The position numbers and the translations under genes are program-made. This document shows positions 17,231 through 26,109 of a stretch of DNA of 47,677 nt, in pieces. The stretch lies in assembly GCF_018332515.1 (NCBI RefSeq), contig NZ_BOQD01000001.1, forward strand, positions 1 through 47,677, given 5' to 3'. This stretch comes from Bacillus hominis. Lineage in GTDB: Bacteria > Bacillota > Bacilli > Bacillales > Bacillaceae_G. Under the pieces are notes generated by a model. The model was not told the origin of the DNA. It saw only the letters and a program-made list of their open reading frames with translations, and did not search any database. Within the stretch, counting starts at the first letter, position 1; each line of letters opens with the position of its first letter.

Positions 17231-18946
17231 TTACAACAGATTAACTACCTCTTGACGCTCAATCCACTTATCTAATTTATTACATGTTTCCTCGCTTAAT
17301 CTTTTTCTTTTACCTGTTAATAGTTTTGAAAGATTAGATGGTGATATCCCTATTTCTTTTGCAATATCCCTTAAACTACATTTATTTTCCTCTTTATATT
17401 GCAGGATTTTCTGCTGGTACCAATTGATATCCTTATTTACTTGCTGCTGATTCATTTGAAGTGGCTGAATATCCTCTTCCTGTACTTCTATTACTGTCTC
17501 TTTTGCTAATGTTTCTATCAATTTGTTTTTAGGGGCTATTTTCTTCTTTTGTAAGAGCTCTTGCTGTAAAGATACTAATTCATCAGTAGGAGTAACCGTT
17601 ACTTTAAGATTTAACCAATAATTCTCAAGCCAGTTACGCCCAGAACATTTCCCCTCATCAATCGGGGTTTGATACTGCCATTCCTTTATTACTTCATCAC
17701 GCATTAAGTCATCAAGCGTTTTTTCGAATACATTCCTTATTCTAGCAGGATTTTGATTCATACTTACACCCATAACACTTAGAAGACCTTTGGGGCCACC
17801 AATTGAATAAGGATGAACTAAATGCTGATAAGCCTGCTGAATTCGCCACCTCCAACTTAAATACCTGGTTAACCTTTTATGATATCGTTGCTGTTTACTA
17901 TTGTATTCAAGTGCCTTCTTCGATAATAAACCTGTCAATTTTTCCGATCCAAATAAATATTTCGATAAAAATGTTCCTGGCGCTACATTCATACTTTCAA
18001 TACCCAACATTTCATCAGTCTCTATATCTTTAGCAAATACTATTTCATCCATTACGAATAGTCTTCGTACTCGTTGCTTTTTATAAGCAAGTGACTCATT
18101 AGGATTTTCATCATCATTTAATATAACTATTTCATTATCTTCGTTTACATATATAAAAATACTTGCCAGTGCAGCTAGACGCTCCATAATCTTTAAACGG
18201 TCCTCTTTGCGATAATAAGACTTACCATTTCTCACCTGCTTCATGCTACACATTTCGAGTATCTCTTCATATCCTATATGCACTGAGCTATTTTCTGCAT
18301 TTGCCGACTTCACCCAGATTTCAGTTACAATATCTAAACAATCTGCAGTTAAATCATCCATTACTCGATCAACAAAAGTAGAATCAACTAATGTATTCCA
18401 CCTATTTAACTCTCCTGCACCTCTTAATTTCATATCTCCGTCATTAAAACGTGATGACACTACTACAAGACTATTACTTTTATCTGGTAACTCAGCAATA
18501 TGTGCATTTAATTCCTTATCTTCTGTAAAATTGTTTTTTGCAATTGTGTCCGTTAAATGGTACATAAAACCAGCACTACTATGCTCAATGAAGCTCTGCT
18601 GCTCTTCCGTATAATTTTTTTCTCGTTTTTGTGTCACTAAAGGAATCTCAAATTCTTTTTCAATATCATTAGCAAGCAATTCAAATACTTCAGGTCGGTA
18701 CCCTTCTATCTGCGCAACAATTTCCATAATACCAACACCTTGGGATTCCTTATACGATATCCAATTTGCTAGTTTTTTAAAGGAAGCAGATGTATACACT
18801 GGATCATCTACATATGTTACGTCACTATTAATTAATGTACAAAGGCCTTTCCATTTGTGGAAAATACGTTCGTTATTATTGAAATTGTGAAAAAGTGGGT
18901 ATGCCACTAATAAAGTATTTTGAAACAATTGTTTTAGTTGATCCAT
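17231..18946 (-). CDS. large protein with C-terminal XRE-type helix-turn-helix
   Basis: The product is about 571 residues. The last 50 residues form an HTH: EENKCSLRDIAKEIGISP followed by SNLSKLLTGKRKRLS, as in Cro/C1-family or replication-type DNA-binding proteins. The rest is mostly helical with a basic, aromatic-rich region KRLTRYLSWRWRIQQAY near residue 370. I chose ATG 18946 because GGAGGGACAT precedes it. It lies 37 bases after the upstream HEPN-motif gene and may be co-transcribed with it. It could be a plasmid regulator or replication accessory protein; the domain order is not one I can name. Confidence 0.65.
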   Translation of the reverse strand: MDQLKQLFQNTLLVAYPLFHNFNNNERIFHKWKGLCTLINSDVTYVDDPVYTSASFKKLANWISYKESQGVGIMEIVAQIEGYRPEVFELLANDIEKEFEIPLVTQKREKNYTEEQQSFIEHSSAGFMYHLTDTIAKNNFTEDKELNAHIAELPDKSNSLVVVSSRFNDGDMKLRGAGELNRWNTLVDSTFVDRVMDDLTADCLDIVTEIWVKSANAENSSVHIGYEEILEMCSMKQVRNGKSYYRKEDRLKIMERLAALASIFIYVNEDNEIVILNDDENPNESLAYKKQRVRRLFVMDEIVFAKDIETDEMLGIESMNVAPGTFLSKYLFGSEKLTGLLSKKALEYNSKQQRYHKRLTRYLSWRWRIQQAYQHLVHPYSIGGPKGLLSVMGVSMNQNPARIRNVFEKTLDDLMRDEVIKEWQYQTPIDEGKCSGRNWLENYWLNLKVTVTPTDELVSLQQELLQKKKIAPKNKLIETLAKETVIEVQEEDIQPLQMNQQQVNKDINWYQQKILQYKEENKCSLRDIAKEIGISPSNLSKLLTGKRKRLSEETCNKLDKWIERQEVVNLL

Positions 18947-18983
18947 ATGTCCCTCCAATACCTCTAATGCAATGGTAAATTTA

Positions 18984-20441
18984 TTATTTATAGTTAGCGG
19001 TTTTTGATAATTCTTTTAATAAATCCGTACATTCTTCTTTAAATTTTGTTGTTTTTTTAAAATAAATAAGAATTTTTCTTATATCATCTATTTGTTTTTG
19101 TGATAAATATGCTGGATACATAGCGAGTAAATGTATGTATTTTATAAAGTCTGCACTATGAGCATATTTAACTATTTTTTGTATTCCTTCATTTGAATCG
19201 TAAAAAGTTGGAAGTGGCTCTTTTCTATATTCATTTATAAATTCAAGTACTTTGAATTCAGCATCCCATTCACCATATAGAGTATTTTCCTGTTCAATTT
19301 CATTTACTAAGTTTCTCATTCTATTAACAGGTGTAGCATTAGAACTATTCACAAATTCACATAAATACAATAAATCTAAAATTAACATATTAGCTGTATC
19401 TTTATAATTCACATCGTTATGTAGTCTTCCGTGCGCAGCAGTATTTCTCAATTCAATAAAATCATACATAAAGTATTCGTGACATTTAAAATTTTTATCA
19501 ACAGCTACTATCTCTTCTAATTTTTTATCAAAAGGAACTCTATCTATTTTTGAGGGAGAAATCCCTAACTCTATACAATAATCATATATTATTCCTTCAA
19601 TTTGAAGAGGTATAATTTGACAAAACAACTCCATTCTTTCTTCGCCATATATCTCTATAGCTTTTTTAATCATTCCCCTTTTATTAAGAATATGATTTCC
19701 CTCTATAATTGATAAAATATCATTACAAAAATCATTTGAATTTATATATTTGTCCACGAGGTCATGAAATTTTTTTTTGTCATGTATATAATGAGATTTT
19801 AATACCATGTTCTCCTTAATTGTCATGTGATTAAATTTATAGTCCAATCCAGCAAATACCGTTATTTCATATTCTTTCTCATTACCTCTAAAAGAATATG
19901 GAGGATTGGTTATATCATAAAAGATATTTGAAAATAAATTATCTTTATGTTGTTTCTTTTTACTCTTTATTTTCTTATATACATATGATTTTATGTTTTC
20001 TGCCATATAATCACAAACTTCATTTTTTGCCTTATTAAGCTTTTCAACTAAGTATTGATATTTTATCTTTTCATATCTATCAATATCTTTAACTTGCTGC
20101 TGTATTTCATATTTTTGGATCAGAGAATTAATTTTCTTTAAGTCTTTCATTACCAGTAAGACTTCGCTATTGAAAACCTCATACGGTTCCAGATCAGCTT
20201 TAAGCCCCATTATCTCTTCTGCCACTAACCTAAATAATTCTTCTTTTCCCTTTGGTAATTCCTCCAAATCATAATCATATTTCTCACAAATCTTATTAGA
20301 AATTGCCTCTGTATTTAATTGAAATACATTTACTTCAAGAACATCATTTAAAAAGTGACGTGCAAGTACATTTTTATTAACACGAAAGAATATGTCATTA
20401 TCTATTAATTTCTGTATAGCTCTCTCTATTTTTTGTTCCAT
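18984..20441 (-). CDS. HEPN-motif protein, possible abortive-infection RNase
   Basis: The 485-residue protein has no membrane segment. Near residue 330 it has FIELRNTAAHGRLHND, which contains R332-x4-H337, the R-x(4-6)-H signature of HEPN RNase domains as found in many Abi and toxin proteins. The N-terminal half is helical and Lys-rich. GTAGGGGGAATTAATT before the ATG is a strong ribosome binding site. The gene borders the iteron region and may be driven from it. RNase or defence function is inferred from the motif alone. Confidence 0.6.
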   Translation of the reverse strand: MEQKIERAIQKLIDNDIFFRVNKNVLARHFLNDVLEVNVFQLNTEAISNKICEKYDYDLEELPKGKEELFRLVAEEIMGLKADLEPYEVFNSEVLLVMKDLKKINSLIQKYEIQQQVKDIDRYEKIKYQYLVEKLNKAKNEVCDYMAENIKSYVYKKIKSKKKQHKDNLFSNIFYDITNPPYSFRGNEKEYEITVFAGLDYKFNHMTIKENMVLKSHYIHDKKKFHDLVDKYINSNDFCNDILSIIEGNHILNKRGMIKKAIEIYGEERMELFCQIIPLQIEGIIYDYCIELGISPSKIDRVPFDKKLEEIVAVDKNFKCHEYFMYDFIELRNTAAHGRLHNDVNYKDTANMLILDLLYLCEFVNSSNATPVNRMRNLVNEIEQENTLYGEWDAEFKVLEFINEYRKEPLPTFYDSNEGIQKIVKYAHSADFIKYIHLLAMYPAYLSQKQIDDIRKILIYFKKTTKFKEECTDLLKELSKTANYK

Positions 20442-21136
20442 AATTAATTCCCCCTACATATGTACACCGTATAAATGTTATTAAAAATTATCTTATAACA
20501 TCTTTCCCAATATATTTAATCATACCTTGCTAACTTTTCAGATTCAATTTGTAGTGTTTCTTCTTTTAGAGGAAACACTTTTCCCAAGTTGTGCGTATAA
20601 CAAAAGGAAACACCTGCAACAAAACAAACTACTTTTGGGAAACAAATTTCTTCTTTAAACACAAAACAGGAAACACTTTTCCCAAGTCATGCGCGTAACT
20701 TCTTTTATAATCCTGCTATAAACCCTTTTATATCAATAATTGTATTGTATCTTCATTTTTTCAAAACATAAATAAACTCTATTTTTTTCCCAAGTCGTGC
20801 GCGTAAAAAAACGGAAAACAGGAAACATTTTTCTCAAGTCGTGCGCGTAACTAAAGAACAGTGAGTAAGAAACGTGATTAGATCAAGGTTTATTGTGATT
20901 TCCCTGTTTCCTCTAGCATCGAAACAGGAAACACATTTTCACAAAAGTTGCACATGAAATTCTTTATAACTTTTTTTTGAAGCCTTGTAGCTCAAGGGTT
21001 TAGCATGTGTTTCCTCTTTTTTAAAACTCTCTTAAAGGGCACGTTTTTACAAAATTCGTTTTGATATAATCAAAATTGGAATATTTTATAGTCTTTTGGC
21101 ATATATTTCTGAATTTGCAGAACGGAGGTGAAAAAG
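20442..21136. other. gene-free iteron region, candidate replication origin
   Basis: No gene is supported here. The region holds the iteron-like repeats described separately, an inverted repeat CCTGTTTC/GAAACAGG at about 20902-20928, and isolated TGTTTCCTCTT boxes at about 20904 and 21007, in an AT-rich background just upstream of the replication-type gene. This layout fits an origin with initiator binding sites, but initiator autoregulation would look the same. Confidence 0.5.
20571..20957 (+). repeat. four to five iteron-like direct repeats
   Basis: The unit is GGAAACACTTTTCCCAAGT followed by YRTGCGCGTAAC. Copies lie at 20571-20601, 20669-20699, 20783-20806 (left part missing), 20821-20851, and a degenerate one at 20928-20957. 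The core CCCAAGTCGTGCGCGTAA is strongly conserved. All have the same orientation as the downstream gene. Spacing is irregular, about 40 to 115 bases between unit starts. Confidence 0.85.
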
Positions 21137-22846
21137 ATGGGGAAATCATTTGTAATACGAAATCAACGTAGCTTAAATGGGGAAACAACCAATGCTGTGC
21201 TAGTAACATTAAAATCTTGGCAAAGATTTGTGGAAACATTTGAGGAGAAATACTACAGCTATAAAGATACATATTTAGAAGATATTCTGCAACACATGAC
21301 ATACGAAGAACGTATTGCTGACGAAGAAGGCTTTGTCGAAAAAGCCAAACCATCTTTTTCACGTCGTGCATTGTCTGCACTTGCAGAAAAAACGGGAAGA
21401 AAACATAAATTATACGGCATTACGAATGCTGATCTCGAAGTTTTCTTATATCTACATAAGAAATGCTTTACTAATGGTGTCATTCCGAATGTAACAATAC
21501 ATATGATGTGGGAAGATTACAAGCAATATAAAGAAGAATTTGCTTATATCCAACACTCTCAATTCTATATTGCATTAAAGAAATTAAACTTACATAACAT
21601 TATCTCCATTGAAAACGGAGTAGATGGCCGATATACAATCAAGCTGACTCATTTTATGAATGAGGAAACAGAAAAAGCAAATCCATACGTATATATTAGT
21701 CCTGTTGTATTTACCAAGGCTTTCTTTAAGCTATCTGTAGCGGCTAAGAAACTATTCTTAGACATTGCCATGCAACAACATACAGAAACAACATTAAAGC
21801 GTTCATTGGACAAGCAGGACGAAAGAGGCAACAAAACTCACTTCGGTGGGATGTATCGTTTCTTACATAAAAAATATCCGCATCAAATCCGTTCCGTTAT
21901 CGATGAATTAACAACGGCATTACCATGTACGGGGAATCCCCTATTCAAAATTTGCAAAATGCAAAAAGGGGTAAAGCATACAAAACGATATACAACCTTA
22001 TATTTATCTATTCATTCGGACTTTTTATGTACAAAAGAATCTGGAGAAGAGCAACATAGGGATCCATTTACACCAAAAACTACCTATGCTCGTAAAGCGA
22101 AGTTTATAGAAGCAGTTCTACAAGAGATGAATATCGGTGAACTGTCTGCAGACATGAATAAATTCATTCATGTATTAAAGCATACTTGTCATCGTCAAAT
22201 CCGCAGCGTAATTCGTGGACTCCGTGACATGATTGATCGAAAAGAAGGATATCCAACGAAAATTGTATATACATTGAAAAAACTATTACATCAAACATCT
22301 CAATATCAAATCCTTGATGCTGCAGCGAAAGAAGGTATTTACCCTCTTATTGCGCAACATATACCAAAAGAGAGAAATAGTGACCGTGAGCAAGCTGTCT
22401 TTAATTTCGGTTTACATTATTCTATGTACTCTCTACACAACATTAAGAAGATATTTAAGAATGTACATGCACTACTGAAACAGAAGTTTGCGGTACCTGT
22501 GACAGAAGAATCTTATCACCGTAATTATTTAAAATACCAGGAAGAAACGTTATTTAGAAAATATGCATATGATCAAGGTGTGAATCTTCATGCATATATT
22601 GCTTTAGAAATTGAAATGCGTGAAAAATTAAAAGTACGTGGCCATAAAGAACGCACAATTCCAAGTGATGTACGTGAATGGTTTATTGAAGAAATTGATA
22701 AGCTACCGCAAGAGCAGCTGCGTGTGATTGAGCTACCAAAACAGTTTAATTTACTAGAGTTTATGCGTACCTTCGAACGTTTAGTACGTGCTGGTGTAAC
22801 AATAACAGCTCCAGATCAGGTGCTAACCGCAATGGAAATAAAATAA
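21137..22846 (+). CDS. probable plasmid replication initiator-like protein
   Basis: The 569-residue basic protein has a winged-helix-like stretch around residues 90-180 (GITNADLEVFLYLHKKCF; VTIHMMWEDYKQYKEEF; SQFYIALKKLNLHNII), as in Gram-positive replication initiators. The remainder is helical with many Lys and His residues. I chose ATG 21137, eight bases after GGAGG; the upstream GTG lies inside that site. It is the only long plus-strand gene near the iterons, which lie just before it, and it is followed by two terminators. That context is why I call it an initiator; I cannot place it in a named Rep family. Confidence 0.55.
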   Translation: MGKSFVIRNQRSLNGETTNAVLVTLKSWQRFVETFEEKYYSYKDTYLEDILQHMTYEERIADEEGFVEKAKPSFSRRALSALAEKTGRKHKLYGITNADLEVFLYLHKKCFTNGVIPNVTIHMMWEDYKQYKEEFAYIQHSQFYIALKKLNLHNIISIENGVDGRYTIKLTHFMNEETEKANPYVYISPVVFTKAFFKLSVAAKKLFLDIAMQQHTETTLKRSLDKQDERGNKTHFGGMYRFLHKKYPHQIRSVIDELTTALPCTGNPLFKICKMQKGVKHTKRYTTLYLSIHSDFLCTKESGEEQHRDPFTPKTTYARKAKFIEAVLQEMNIGELSADMNKFIHVLKHTCHRQIRSVIRGLRDMIDRKEGYPTKIVYTLKKLLHQTSQYQILDAAAKEGIYPLIAQHIPKERNSDREQAVFNFGLHYSMYSLHNIKKIFKNVHALLKQKFAVPVTEESYHRNYLKYQEETLFRKYAYDQGVNLHAYIALEIEMREKLKVRGHKERTIPSDVREWFIEEIDKLPQEQLRVIELPKQFNLLEFMRTFERLVRAGVTITAPDQVLTAMEIK

Positions 22847-22853
22847 TAGCAAC

Positions 22854-22892
22854 TAGCTCTCTATTTTTGAAAAAAACAAAAGTGGAGGGCTA
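22854..22892 (+). terminator. rep-gene terminator-like hairpin
   Basis: Arms TAGCTCTCTATTTTTG and CAAAAGTGGAGGGCTA pair over 16 positions when G-U pairs are allowed. The G-U pairs exist only in the plus-strand RNA, so the structure is selected in that orientation. No strong T tract follows. Confidence 0.65.
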
Positions 22893-22950
22893 TTCGTGTT
22901 TATTTGATTAGTAACACCTTCCTACTACTCTATTTATAAATACTAAATCG

Positions 22951-22982
22951 AAAGAACTTCATGTAAAATGGAGTCTTTTTTT
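22951..22982 (+). terminator. second terminator after the rep-like gene
   Basis: AAAGA-CTTCAT and ATGGAGTCTTT pair with a single bulged A and are followed by a TTTTTTT tract. Confidence 0.75.
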
Positions 22983-23641
22983 ATGCACTTCTATACAAAT
23001 TTGATTCTATCAATACATAACTCTCCACATAATACTAGAGTATATTCCTCTAATGTATTAAAACCTATCTCATAATACCTACAAAAAATCAAAAGAAAAA
23101 TTATAAAAATAGTGGATATGAGGACAAATATGATCCAATGTGGATATAATCTTTCTAAAATCATTGTAATTATTAATGTCGTTGTATTTATCTAATAAAA
23201 ATCATCAACAAAAATGTGAGTTATGTGTAAATACTGAGTAATGGTAACAAATAGCAGCCTAATCTGAATAATATGTGGATAATCAGACGGTTAAAATCAA
23301 CTTAATCACCAAAATAAGTAAAAAAAATTCTATTTAAGCAGTTGAATAAATATACTGTCATTTGTATTAATTTCTTTCCGATTTCATGTAGAAACATATA
23401 ATTTTCTTTCTGCTTTTTTGTAGAATTAAAAGTCTAATAATCATTGAATCTACGAATACATTTTCTGCTATTTATGATTTTTTAGGTTCTAACATGAAAT
23501 TTTCCCTTGTAAGAGTAAATCTTTCCCCTGTTTTTGATAACCTATAATAGTTTTATCTTTATTTCTTTTTTATATAAGATATATATTTATATTAGATTTT
23601 TAATACAGCAAGTATGATTGTTAATAAGATGTCCGACCTAA
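22983..23641. other. AT-rich gene-free stretch
   Basis: I see no gene in this roughly 660-base interval. It is very AT-rich and contains one pair of imperfect direct repeats at 23371-23393 and 23403-23425 (TTTCTTTCYG ... TGTAGAA). It could serve as an unwinding or partition region for the plasmid; nothing in the sequence proves it. Confidence 0.5.
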
Positions 23642-23670
23642 TTGAAAATATTTGTAAATTGCGTTATAAT
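23642..23670 (+). promoter_or_regulatory. near-consensus sigma-A promoter
   Basis: TTGAAA at 23642-23647 and TATAAT at 23665-23670, spaced 17 bases. It is followed within 35 bases by a hairpin terminator, so it should make a short transcript. Confidence 0.85.
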
Positions 23671-23677
23671 AATGGTA

Positions 23678-23752
23678 ATTAAACAGATCATTTACCCTCA
23701 TACAAAAGGACAAACCTATGTATCCCTACCAGGACTAGGTTTGTCCTTTTTT
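23678..23752 (+). ncRNA. candidate small RNA or attenuated leader
   Basis: The interval runs from the expected start of the 23642-23670 promoter to a strong terminator with arms AAAAGGACAAACCTA (23704-23718) and TAGGTTTGTCCTTTT (23736-23750) plus T residues. A weaker GGTAA/TTACC hairpin lies before it. It would give a stable RNA of about 75 bases, or act as an attenuator for the small membrane-protein gene that follows. Confidence 0.55.
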
Positions 23753-23787
23753 CATTTTAATAAACAATTTATATTGGAGGATTAAAC

Positions 23788-23931
23788 ATGGCTGCATTAA
23801 AAGATACAACTTACATAGAAATGAATACCTATAACGAGATTGGATTTTTTAAAGGTATTCTTTGGGGATTAGTTTTTGTAGTGCCTTTTTGGAGTATTAT
23901 GATAACTCTATTTATCTGGCTTTTTAATTAA
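23788..23931 (+). CDS. 47-aa single-span membrane protein
   Basis: The product begins MAALKDTTYIEMNTYNEIGF and continues with a single hydrophobic segment (residues about 25-46, ending FIWLFN). GGAGG lies seven bases before the ATG. It lies downstream of the candidate small RNA and is followed by its own hairpin at 23940-23985. The small size and lone span would suit a type I toxin or a membrane regulator, with the upstream RNA as a possible control element; this is inference. Confidence 0.6.
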   Translation: MAALKDTTYIEMNTYNEIGFFKGILWGLVFVVPFWSIMITLFIWLFN

Positions 23932-23939
23932 TAAACAAC

Positions 23940-23985
23940 ATATCCAAGACGCAAAGGGTTGTTTGTCCGTTTGCGTTTTGGATAT
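23940..23985 (+). terminator. terminator-like hairpin after the small membrane gene
   Basis: Arms ATATCCAAGACGCAAA and TTTGCGTTTTGGATAT pair over 16 positions with a single G-T pair. No T tract follows, so it may act as an RNA-stabilising 3' hairpin rather than a classical terminator. Confidence 0.65.
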
Positions 23986-24036
23986 GCCAGCAACCGTGCG
24001 TAGCAAAGGGCGGTAGCAGGTCTTTCACTTGCTTTC

Positions 24037-24045
24037 TGTTATAAT
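24037..24045 (+). promoter_or_regulatory. extended -10 promoter for the recombinase
   Basis: TGTTATAAT is an extended -10 element (TGnTATAAT). No good -35 box is visible 17 bases upstream. Confidence 0.5.
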
Positions 24046-24071
24046 ATATCTAAAGAAATTAGGTGATTATA

Positions 24072-25028
24072 TTGAACAAGACAATTAGCTTAGAGAAAAC
24101 TTTAGAAGATTTCTCTACATATTTAAGTGAAAAAGGCCGAAAACATTCTACAATCCAACGCTATGCATACGATATTAAAGATTTTTATAGATGGTTGAAT
24201 GAAAATGAGTTGCTTTTACATATCAAATCATGGAATGAAATATCCGTAGATGATTATCAAACTTATTTCTCAGTGTTAGAAAACAAACGAGAATATTCGC
24301 TTAAAACAAGGCACAGGATATGGGTGGTTTTAAAGAAATTACACTTGTTTTTAGGTATAGTTAGTCCATTAGATGATATTCATCTCTCTTTAATTCCGGA
24401 TCAATCACTAAATGACAATGATTTTATTACCGAATCGGAAGAAGCACTTTTAAAACAAACCGTTCTATCAACTAAGGGATTAACAGAGAGACAAGCTAAA
24501 TACCGTCCTCTAATCATGGATAGAAACGCTTGTATAATTAATTTAATAGTAAACTACGGTTTGTCTTTGCAAGAGCTTGTATCGCTTAATATGAACCATA
24601 TACAGTTTGCTAGGAACACTTTAATTGTTCCAGGAGAAAACGGAGATACTAGATCCATCTTCTTAACAGCCGAAGCTACACAACAGCTTTACAAATATTA
24701 TTCGACTATCCCTGAACCTGTAAGACCTCGACAGCACACAGATAATCCTCTATTTGTGGCATTTGATTTTAATCGAGGTACTTATCGATGGGTTTACGAA
24801 AATGATGCACCAAAAGCTTTGTCTGAGGTTGCTATACAAAAGATGATTCGACTTGAAGTGAAACGAGCAGAATTAGATAGGCGTATTTCTGCACAGCAGA
24901 TGAGGAACACATTTATCCTTCGCCTTATTAAGCAAGGACTTTCTGAAAGTGAATTAATTGATAGAATTGGTTTTAAGACTAAAATATCATTGAAAAGATA
25001 TTTTCAATATTTAAGATTAAGCTGTTAA
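24072..25028 (+). CDS. tyrosine recombinase-like protein with degenerate active site
   Basis: The N-terminal SAM-like DNA-binding domain (FSTYLSEKGRKHSTIQRYAYDI) and C-terminal catalytic domain match the XerC/D-phage integrase fold in 318 residues. Catalytic positions, numbered from the TTG start at 24072 (AGGTGA five bases before it): Arg I is Ser165 in YGLSLQEL; the HxLRH motif reads QQMRN (Gln275, Arg278, Asn279); the later His is Phe301 in IGFKT; the nucleophile Tyr310 is present in LKRYFQYL. Only one Arg and the Tyr are clearly kept. It may bind plasmid sites without full catalysis, or use a variant active site. Confidence 0.8.
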   Translation: MNKTISLEKTLEDFSTYLSEKGRKHSTIQRYAYDIKDFYRWLNENELLLHIKSWNEISVDDYQTYFSVLENKREYSLKTRHRIWVVLKKLHLFLGIVSPLDDIHLSLIPDQSLNDNDFITESEEALLKQTVLSTKGLTERQAKYRPLIMDRNACIINLIVNYGLSLQELVSLNMNHIQFARNTLIVPGENGDTRSIFLTAEATQQLYKYYSTIPEPVRPRQHTDNPLFVAFDFNRGTYRWVYENDAPKALSEVAIQKMIRLEVKRAELDRRISAQQMRNTFILRLIKQGLSESELIDRIGFKTKISLKRYFQYLRLSC

Positions 25029-25082
25029 TAATGCTCTAGATGAACAAGTCCATCACAAAAGGTATTTAAAGGAATAAGAAAA

Positions 25083-25418
25083 ATGCACGAGAAAGGAATA
25101 TATGTTATGCAAAACACTTTAACTTTATGTTTAGTAAAATTAGGAGAATTGTTTTATGCAGGTGGATTGCACAGAATGCCATACGATGAAACTTCATTTA
25201 GTTATGAGTTTGTAAAAGATGAAGAAGTGGCATTTCTCTTTATAGATAAAGATATGGCCGAACGAATTGCTAAAAAATGTGGTGGTGTTGTAATTAATAA
25301 AGAAATTACTTCGCATGAATACACTCAACTAACCATTAAGCACGAATGTTATATAAAAAGCGGAAAAGATTGGGATTTGGAACAAGAAAAAGTTATTCAA
25401 AAATTTTTAAGTAATTAA
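25083..25418 (+). CDS. hypothetical small protein
   Basis: The product of 111 residues (103 if ATG 25107 is used) is soluble and alpha/beta in character. Both candidate starts have an AAAGGA site at nine bases, so the choice cannot be made from the sequence. It lies 54 bases after the recombinase stop in the same direction and before a bidirectional terminator, so the two probably share a transcript. Family not recognised. Confidence 0.55.
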   Translation: MHEKGIYVMQNTLTLCLVKLGELFYAGGLHRMPYDETSFSYEFVKDEEVAFLFIDKDMAERIAKKCGGVVINKEITSHEYTQLTIKHECYIKSGKDWDLEQEKVIQKFLSN

Positions 25419-25480
25419 GATTTTCAACACTTCATCACTCTGAAACAGTTAAATGTTCTTTTTTAAATCAATACATAAAT

Positions 25481-25516
25481 AAAAGACAGCAACGCTTGTG
25501 TTGCTGTCTTTTATTT
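25481..25516. terminator. bidirectional terminator
   Basis: AAAAGACAGCAAC and GTTGCTGTCTTTT form a perfect stem around a six-base loop. It separates the converging plus-strand recombinase group and the minus-strand gene at 25515. Confidence 0.9.
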
Positions 25517-25835
25517 ACAATGACTCACTAATTAATTTTGCGATATCTATAAATTGCTCTGACCATAATATAAAGCCAATTGCAAGTAACCCGCAAAGTG
25601 TCTTTACGGTGAACTCGACAGCATCTACATTAGGCTTAGTTAAATTAATAAGTCCGCCTATTCCCATAAACAGTGTAATCAACCCAAGTATAAACTTTGT
25701 AAAAGGATTTACTCCAGGTATTTCATTTCCTACAAATAGCTGAAAGCAGTAGTACATGCTCCAAATAAAAAATACTATTGTTGGAATTGTGGCTAGAATT
25801 TGAATACATCTGTCTTTTAAACTAATTTCAGTCAT
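25515..25835 (-). CDS. membrane protein of unknown function
   Basis: The 106-residue product has three hydrophobic segments: residues about 13-35 (ILATIPTIVFFIWSMYYCF), 46-65 (FILGLITLFMGIGGLINL) and 77-100 (LCGLLAIGFILWS). A GGAGGATACTT site precedes the ATG. It is the last gene of the long leftward array. No family recognised. Confidence 0.6.
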   Translation of the reverse strand: MTEISLKDRCIQILATIPTIVFFIWSMYYCFQLFVGNEIPGVNPFTKFILGLITLFMGIGGLINLTKPNVDAVEFTVKTLCGLLAIGFILWSEQFIDIAKLISESL

Positions 25836-25896
25836 AAGTATCCTCCTTGAATCCTATATTTATAAGTTCCTAATAGTTCTTCGGTAAATATCGTAA

Positions 25897-26031
25897 CTAT
25901 TTTTTAAAATCTGTTTCCTTCTCATTTTTTTTATCGCTTTCTTTAATTGCGTTTTCATTTTTTTTAATTAATTCATCAAAGTGTTCTTCCTTATTCTCTT
26001 CTATATACTTCATAAGTTTTTTAAATTCCAT
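25897..26031 (-). CDS. 44-aa Lys/Glu-rich protein
   Basis: The frame begins MEFKKLMKYIEENKEEH and stays open to a TAG, giving a highly charged probable single helix. CAAGAGGAGATTATA before the ATG is an excellent ribosome binding site, which is the main reason to call it a gene. It lies between the DndC-like gene and the membrane-protein gene in the same direction. No homologue recognised. Confidence 0.55.
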   Translation of the reverse strand: MEFKKLMKYIEENKEEHFDELIKKNENAIKESDKKNEKETDFKK

Positions 26032-26058
26032 TATAATCTCCTCTTGCCTTTGTAATAT

Positions 26059-26087
26059 AGAAAGCACCTATTGAATAGGTACTCTCT
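26059..26087. terminator. hairpin 3' of the DndC-like gene
   Basis: AGAAAGCACCTATT and ATAGGTACTCTCT form a stem that closely resembles the one at 27954-27989 on the other side of the same gene. The T tract is weak, so terminator strength is doubtful. Confidence 0.5.
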
Positions 26088-26109
26088 AAATATATCTAAT
26101 ATTTATATA

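Noticed and set aside
20571-20957. CRISPR array
   Set aside because: Repeat spacing is irregular, spacers are not uniform and no cas gene is nearby; an iteron array fits better.
22983-23641. Short ORFs in the AT-rich gap
   Set aside because: None has a ribosome binding site or plausible composition.
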